A stretch of 56,541 nt of DNA from Cytophagaceae bacterium (GTDB lineage Bacteria > Bacteroidota > Bacteroidia > Cytophagales > Spirosomataceae). The notes under the pieces are model-generated. The model was not told the origin of the DNA. It worked only from the letters and a program-made list of their open reading frames with translations, and ran no database searches. The stretch covers positions 1 to 56,541 of the forward strand of contig JAIXWL010000013.1 in the NCBI GenBank assembly GCA_027491315.1. Reading direction: 5' to 3'. Both the position numbers and the translations under genes were made by a program. This document shows, one piece after another, positions 52,941 through 56,541 of the stretch (positions are counted from its first letter, which is position 1; each line of letters begins with the position of its first letter).

Positions 52941-53645
52941 ATGAAATCCCTCCTCTTCTCCCTCCTTTTCTCACTTACACTTTTTTCTTGCTCCCAGCCT
53001 GCAGGCGAAGGATTACAGGACGTTAGTGCCACCGAATTCCAACAAGCCATCCAAACTGGTGCTTCCAATCAACTGTTGGATGTAAGAACCCCAGAAGAAT
53101 TTGATGGTGGACACATTGCTGGTGCTATTTCAGCAGATATTAGTTCAGAACTATTCCAACAAACAGTTGCTACATTAGATAAAAACAAAGCCGTGTATGT
53201 CTACTGTTTGTCGGGAGGTCGTTCATCTCAAGCAGCCCAACAATTGATTTCGATGGGCTTCAAGCAGGTATATAATTTAGGTGGAGGTATCTTGGCATGG
53301 AATGCTGCTAGTTTGCCTTTATCGACAGAATCTGGTAGCGAAAGCAGGCAAGAAGGGATGAGTTTAGCTGCGTTCGAAACCCAAATTAAAGGCAAGAAAA
53401 AGGTAATCATTGATTACAATGCCACTTGGTGCGGCCCATGCAAACAATTAAGCCCCATATTAGAAGCTTATGTTAAGGATCAAAAAGGCGAAGTCGAACT
53501 TATTAAAATCGATGTAGATGCCAATCCTGAATTGGCAAAGGCTAAAAATATCGAAGCAATTCCCTACTTGGAGCTATATCTAGATGGAAAATTAACCTGG
53601 AAAAACGTTGGATTAATTGGACGTTCTGAATTGGATAAATTATAA
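52941..53645 (+). CDS. Lipoprotein with fused rhodanese and thioredoxin domains
   Basis: This 234-residue protein has a lipobox LFSC with C17, so it is membrane-anchored outside the cytoplasm. Residues about 25-125 are a rhodanese with YCLSGGRSS (C89). Residues about 140-234 are a thioredoxin with ATWCGPCK (C164, C167) and cis-Pro in EAIPYLEL. The fusion would load sulfane sulfur on C89 and release it by the thioredoxin pair, a periplasmic counterpart of the preceding separate genes. The start codon abuts a repeat array, so its promoter is not visible. Confidence 0.9.
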   Translation: MKSLLFSLLFSLTLFSCSQPAGEGLQDVSATEFQQAIQTGASNQLLDVRTPEEFDGGHIAGAISADISSELFQQTVATLDKNKAVYVYCLSGGRSSQAAQQLISMGFKQVYNLGGGILAWNAASLPLSTESGSESRQEGMSLAAFETQIKGKKKVIIDYNATWCGPCKQLSPILEAYVKDQKGEVELIKIDVDANPELAKAKNIEAIPYLELYLDGKLTWKNVGLIGRSELDKL

Positions 53646-53646
53646 A

Positions 53647-53693
53647 AAAATCCAGGTCGGTTTTGGCGAACTAGCTTAACTGACCAGGATTTT
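53647..53693. terminator. Imperfect hairpin terminator between convergent genes
   Basis: AAAATCCAGGTCGG and CTGACCAGGATTTT pair with one central mismatch and a 19-nt loop, with A and T tracts outside. It separates the rhodanese-thioredoxin gene (+) from msrB (-). Confidence 0.65.
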
Positions 53694-53699
53694 CAAAGA

Positions 53700-54185
53700 C
53701 TATTTACTTGGTTCAAAGCTCAAGGAAACTGAATTAACGCAATAGCGTAAACCCGTATCTGTAGGACCATCATCAAATACGTGGCCTAAATGTCCACCGC
53801 ATTTTCCACAGGTAATTTCGATACGGCGCATGCCTAAGGAATTGTCAACCGTCTCTTTAATCACGCCTGCTTTGATTTCTTTATCAAAACTAGGCCATCC
53901 GCAGTGAGCATCAAATTTGGAATTGGAGGAAAATAAATGAGCCCCACAACCACGGCATGTGTAAATGCCTTTTTCATTGTGCATTAAAAATTTCCCCGTA
54001 AATGGTCTTTCTGTCCCTTTTTGACGTAATATATAATATTCATCGGGTGTTAACTTGGCCTTCCATTCGGCCTCTGACTTAGGTAAATCTTTCATAGGTA
54101 TATTTGCTTGAGCAGCATCCTTGGGTCTTTGACCACAAGCTTGAAAACATAAAAAAACGATGCAAGAAATAAAGAATGATTTCAT
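53700..54185 (-). CDS. msrB: Lipoprotein methionine-R-sulfoxide reductase B
   Basis: This 161-residue protein has a lipobox FQAC with C17. The MsrB domain has two zinc CxxC pairs (CRGCG and CGKCGGHLGHVFDDGP) and the catalytic Cys in RYCVNSVSL. It repairs oxidised methionine in envelope proteins; its electrons may come from the neighbouring periplasmic thioredoxin domain. It is convergent with that gene. It protects proteins against oxidants that may arise during sulfur oxidation, which is inference. Confidence 0.92.
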   Translation of the reverse strand: MKSFFISCIVFLCFQACGQRPKDAAQANIPMKDLPKSEAEWKAKLTPDEYYILRQKGTERPFTGKFLMHNEKGIYTCRGCGAHLFSSNSKFDAHCGWPSFDKEIKAGVIKETVDNSLGMRRIEITCGKCGGHLGHVFDDGPTDTGLRYCVNSVSLSFEPSK

Positions 54186-54399
54186 AAATGCTTTTTTTAC
54201 AAATAACGAGAAAATAACTCGATTGTTTCAAAGTCTAAGGCAAAATGCTGACAGTTCCATCATGAATGCTAATCAATAAATGATTTGCACGATACGCAAA
54301 AGGAGAAATATTAGCCATTAAAAATCACCTCCCCAAAAATCAAAAAAAGGTAGTAATTTGAGAGCGAAATTTACCGCTTATTTTTGATCATTTACCTGC

Positions 54400-55065
54400 A
54401 TGTGTTATTATACCGACCAGACTAGTTCTAAAAAAGCCTTAGAAGCAAGGTTCAAAGCGCAGGCAAAATATGATGAATCCCAAGCACCACAAGGGAAAAT
54501 TTCTGGTTTCACCCGAGCGGCGCTACCTATTATCACCCAAGGAAAACCGGAACTCATACAATTAATTCCTTGGGGCCTAATTCCAGCATGGGCCAACACA
54601 GAGCAAGCCCGAGATTTGCCTAAAAACACCCTAAATGCCAAATCAGAAAGTATATTTGAAAAGCCTTCTTTTGAGCCTTCCATCTTAAAACAACGCTGTT
54701 TAATTCTAATAGATGGCTTTTATGAATGGCAACACCTTGGTAAAGATAAGATTGAATACCACATACATTTGAAAGAAAATGGGTCCTTTGCTTTGGCTGG
54801 AGTTTATGCCATTTGGCATAATCCACAAACAAGATCCCTTCAACCCTCCTTTTCCATCATTACCACCCCCGCCAATGAATTGATGGAGGAAATTCACAAT
54901 ACCAAAAAGCGAATGCCTTTAATCCTTGAGGCAGAACAAGAAAGAGATTGGCTAGCAGATTTGTCGAGTGAAGAAATCAAATCCTTTTTCAAACCATTGG
55001 ATAGTTCTAAAATGCAGGCTCAGCGCGTGAAAAATATTGGAGAACAAACGCTGCTTTTTGGATAA
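54400..55065 (+). CDS. SRAP-domain DNA-protein crosslink protein (YedK/HMCES-like)
   Basis: This 221-residue protein begins MCYY, where C2 becomes the N-terminal catalytic residue that forms a thiazolidine with abasic sites in single-stranded DNA. Other SRAP marks are LIPWGLIPAWA, NAKSESIFEKPSF, RCLILIDGFYEW and the late STPAN-like ITTPANELMEEIHNTKKRMPLIL with the His. It shields abasic sites. It is not linked to the sulfur genes by a clear promoter; only a half-site ATCAC is seen upstream. Confidence 0.92.
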   Translation: MCYYTDQTSSKKALEARFKAQAKYDESQAPQGKISGFTRAALPIITQGKPELIQLIPWGLIPAWANTEQARDLPKNTLNAKSESIFEKPSFEPSILKQRCLILIDGFYEWQHLGKDKIEYHIHLKENGSFALAGVYAIWHNPQTRSLQPSFSIITTPANELMEEIHNTKKRMPLILEAEQERDWLADLSSEEIKSFFKPLDSSKMQAQRVKNIGEQTLLFG

Positions 55066-55152
55066 ATATCCCTCGTTTCTTTCAAGCGATTTATCCAGAA
55101 ATAAACCTATTATTCCAATATTAAAAACTATCTTTTGAAAAAATAAAGACTC

Positions 55153-55509
55153 ATGCTCTCCGAAATACATCCCAAATTACCTATGCGAAATAAAGCCCTT
55201 ACTAGGGATTATTATGTAAACCAACTAGGATTTCAGGAAGTTGGCCAAGCAGACTTTGAAGGATATTTGATGTTACAAAAAGATCAAATTCAAATCCATT
55301 TTTTTGAATTTAAGGATTTAATTCCCGAGGAAAATTATGGACAGGTTTATATCAGAGCCCGGCAAATAGATGAACTATACCAAAGCCTGGTAAATAATCA
55401 AGTAAAAATCCATCCCAATGGGCATCTTCATGTTAAACCTTGGGGACAAAAAGAATTTTCATTACTTGACCCTGATTATAATTTATTGACTTTCGGTGAA
55501 GCTATCTAA
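55153..55509 (+). CDS. VOC-family (glyoxalase/bleomycin resistance-like) protein
   Basis: This 118-residue protein has the beta-alpha-beta-beta-beta pattern of the vicinal oxygen chelate fold: EIHPKLPMRNKALTRDYYVNQLGF, IQIHFFEFKD, QVYIRARQIDELYQSL and KEFSLLDPDYNLLTFGEAI. Potential metal residues are H and E at family positions. The closest type is the bleomycin-resistance-like group, but many members have other ligands, so binding of an antibiotic is not established. Monocistronic. Confidence 0.85.
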   Translation: MLSEIHPKLPMRNKALTRDYYVNQLGFQEVGQADFEGYLMLQKDQIQIHFFEFKDLIPEENYGQVYIRARQIDELYQSLVNNQVKIHPNGHLHVKPWGQKEFSLLDPDYNLLTFGEAI

Positions 55510-55602
55510 GGTTAGGTATGGCCCATGATTAGCAAGACAATCAAAAATTTGTAAATTAAACATTTGAAAAAATATTATTCTAATCCATTTATCTTGTTAA
55601 CA

Positions 55603-56415
55603 ATGAAAAACTTACTATTTGCTCTGTTTTTAGTACTTTCTTGGACTGCACAAGCCCAACATACACTAGAAAAAGTATGGGAGAGTGATACTACCCTCGC
55701 CGTTCCTGAGTCTGTTTTATACCATCAAGGTAGTCTTTATGCAGCATTAATTGATGGACAACCATGGGATGTAGATGGTAAGGGTGAAATTGCCAAACTC
55801 GATAAAAATGGCAAAATTTTGAATGCAACATGGGTCACAGGTCTAAATGCGCCCAAAGGTATGGGGATTTGGAAGCAGCAATTATACGTAGCTGATGTAT
55901 CAGAAGTGGTCGTAATTAATACGAATTCCGGTAAAATAATGACTAAAATTCCTGTTGAAGGAGCTACTGGCTTAAATGATATTACGGTAGACCAGCAAGG
56001 TATTGTCTATGTTTCTGACTCTAAATTGGGAAAAGTTCACCGCATAGAAAATGGTAAGGCAGCGCTTTATTTAAGTGACCTTAAGGGAGTTAATGGGCTA
56101 AAAGCGGTGGGTGATGCATTGTATATGCTTACTGCCAACGTTATTTTCAAAGCTGGTGCCGATAAGAAACTCGTATCTGTGGCCACTACTGAAGTAGGTG
56201 GAGATGGCATAGAGCCTGTAGGAAATGGTGATTTTGTAGTTACTTGCTGGCCTGGTATCATTTATTACCTGGATAAATCTGGTCAATTAACTACCATGCT
56301 GGACACGCGCGATAAAAAATACAATTCAGCTGATATTGGCTATAACCCAGATCAGCGCATCGTTTATGTTCCTACGTTTTTCAAAAAATCGGTGGTTGCG
56401 TATAAATTGAAATAA
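55603..56415 (+). CDS. Secreted SMP-30/NHL-type beta-propeller protein
   Basis: I chose the ATG at 55603, which gives a 270-residue protein with a signal peptide ending near TAQAQ. A TTG 39 nt upstream would add 13 residues before it. The mature protein has propeller repeats such as VPESVLYHQGSLYAAL, LNAPKGMGIWKQQLYVAD and GLNDITVDQQGIVYVSDS, as in gluconolactonase-like/NHL proteins. It may hydrolyse a lactone or only bind. A heptad repeat array follows its stop by one nt. Confidence 0.82.
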   Translation: MKNLLFALFLVLSWTAQAQHTLEKVWESDTTLAVPESVLYHQGSLYAALIDGQPWDVDGKGEIAKLDKNGKILNATWVTGLNAPKGMGIWKQQLYVADVSEVVVINTNSGKIMTKIPVEGATGLNDITVDQQGIVYVSDSKLGKVHRIENGKAALYLSDLKGVNGLKAVGDALYMLTANVIFKAGADKKLVSVATTEVGGDGIEPVGNGDFVVTCWPGIIYYLDKSGQLTTMLDTRDKKYNSADIGYNPDQRIVYVPTFFKKSVVAYKLK

Positions 56416-56416
56416 A

Positions 56417-56541
56417 ATGAAGAATGAAGAATGAAGAATGTAGAATGTAGAATGGGGAATTTTGGGTTAATATTTACTTTTAACTATTTCATCACTTAAA
56501 TATCTATGTGAAATTCTACATTCTCCATTCTACATTCTCCA
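56417..56541. repeat. Inverted pair of GAATGAA/GAATGTA heptad arrays (right end cut)
   Basis: A direct array of GAATGAA, GAATGTA and GAATGGG units (56417-56460) is followed by a 51-nt AT-rich spacer and an inverted array (56512-56541) of ATTCTAC/ATTCTCC units that runs off the window. It repeats the design seen at 52767-52938. Confidence 0.88.

Noticed and set aside
54315-54328. Crp/Fnr site before the SRAP gene
   Set aside because: Only one half (ATCAC) matches, the other half is lost, and the distance to a possible -7 box differs by two from the conserved spacing.

Overview
The window looks like chromosomal DNA of an aerobic, AT-rich Bacteroidota, most likely a Cytophagales or Spirosomaceae-type freshwater bacterium. 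Aquirufa or a relative is my guess, but no database search was possible. The signs are a SusC/SusD pair, DUF5117-type metalloprotease, DUF1080 and FG-GAP proteins, few Shine-Dalgarno sequences, and promoter -7 elements of the Bacteroidota type TAnnTTTG. I found no rRNA, tRNA, transposase, phage gene or CRISPR array.

Layout. 1-9 kb: a telomere-like heptad repeat, a small membrane protein, a secreted zinc metalloprotease, a TetR regulator flanked by two copies of the same ~170-bp intergenic cassette, an M20 amidohydrolase, a putative glycosyltransferase and a CE15-type esterase. 9-26.4 kb: a 17-kb minus-strand locus for uptake and breakdown of a sugar. It reads susC, susD, (hairpin terminator), FG-GAP, DUF1080, a large beta-propeller cytochrome c protein, a DUF4432 epimerase, a cupin, a TIM-barrel isomerase, a Gfo/Idh oxidoreductase and an RbsABC-type ABC importer. 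The enzyme set resembles the 3-keto-glycoside pathways of Bacteroidota. 26.8-39.9 kb: metabolic genes including a Tat-type M24 peptidase, a ModF-like ABC ATPase, acs with an MHS-family transporter, a serine hydrolase, a second TIM-barrel isomerase, NAD(P)HX dehydratase, a carboxylesterase and a second Gfo/Idh protein.

39.9-54.2 kb: a sulfur island, the most interesting part. It holds a Crp/Fnr regulator, an OprD-like porin, TauE, a CstB-like persulfide dioxygenase-rhodanese, single rhodaneses, two tiny membrane proteins with CxxxxC pairs, a split YeeE/YedE thiosulfate transporter, a SoxB-like metallohydrolase, a TsdA-like dihaem cytochrome, a type II sulfide:quinone oxidoreductase, a DsrE-like protein, a methyltransferase, thioredoxin, a rhodanese-thioredoxin lipoprotein and a lipoprotein MsrB. 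Together they could take in sulfide, polysulfide and thiosulfate, oxidise them, and pass electrons to quinone and cytochrome c.

Five promoter directions at four sites in this island share one architecture. Each has a palindrome close to GTGAT-N4-ATCAC, exactly 22 nt upstream of a TAnnTTTG-like -7 box. The recognition helix of the Crp/Fnr protein carries the FNR-type E--SR residues expected to read a TGAT half-site. I infer a dedicated, self-contained sulfur regulon. The window also carries heptad (7-bp period) repeat arrays, three of them arranged as direct array, spacer, inverted array just downstream of stop codons. 54.4-56.4 kb: a SRAP protein, a VOC protein and a secreted beta-propeller protein.
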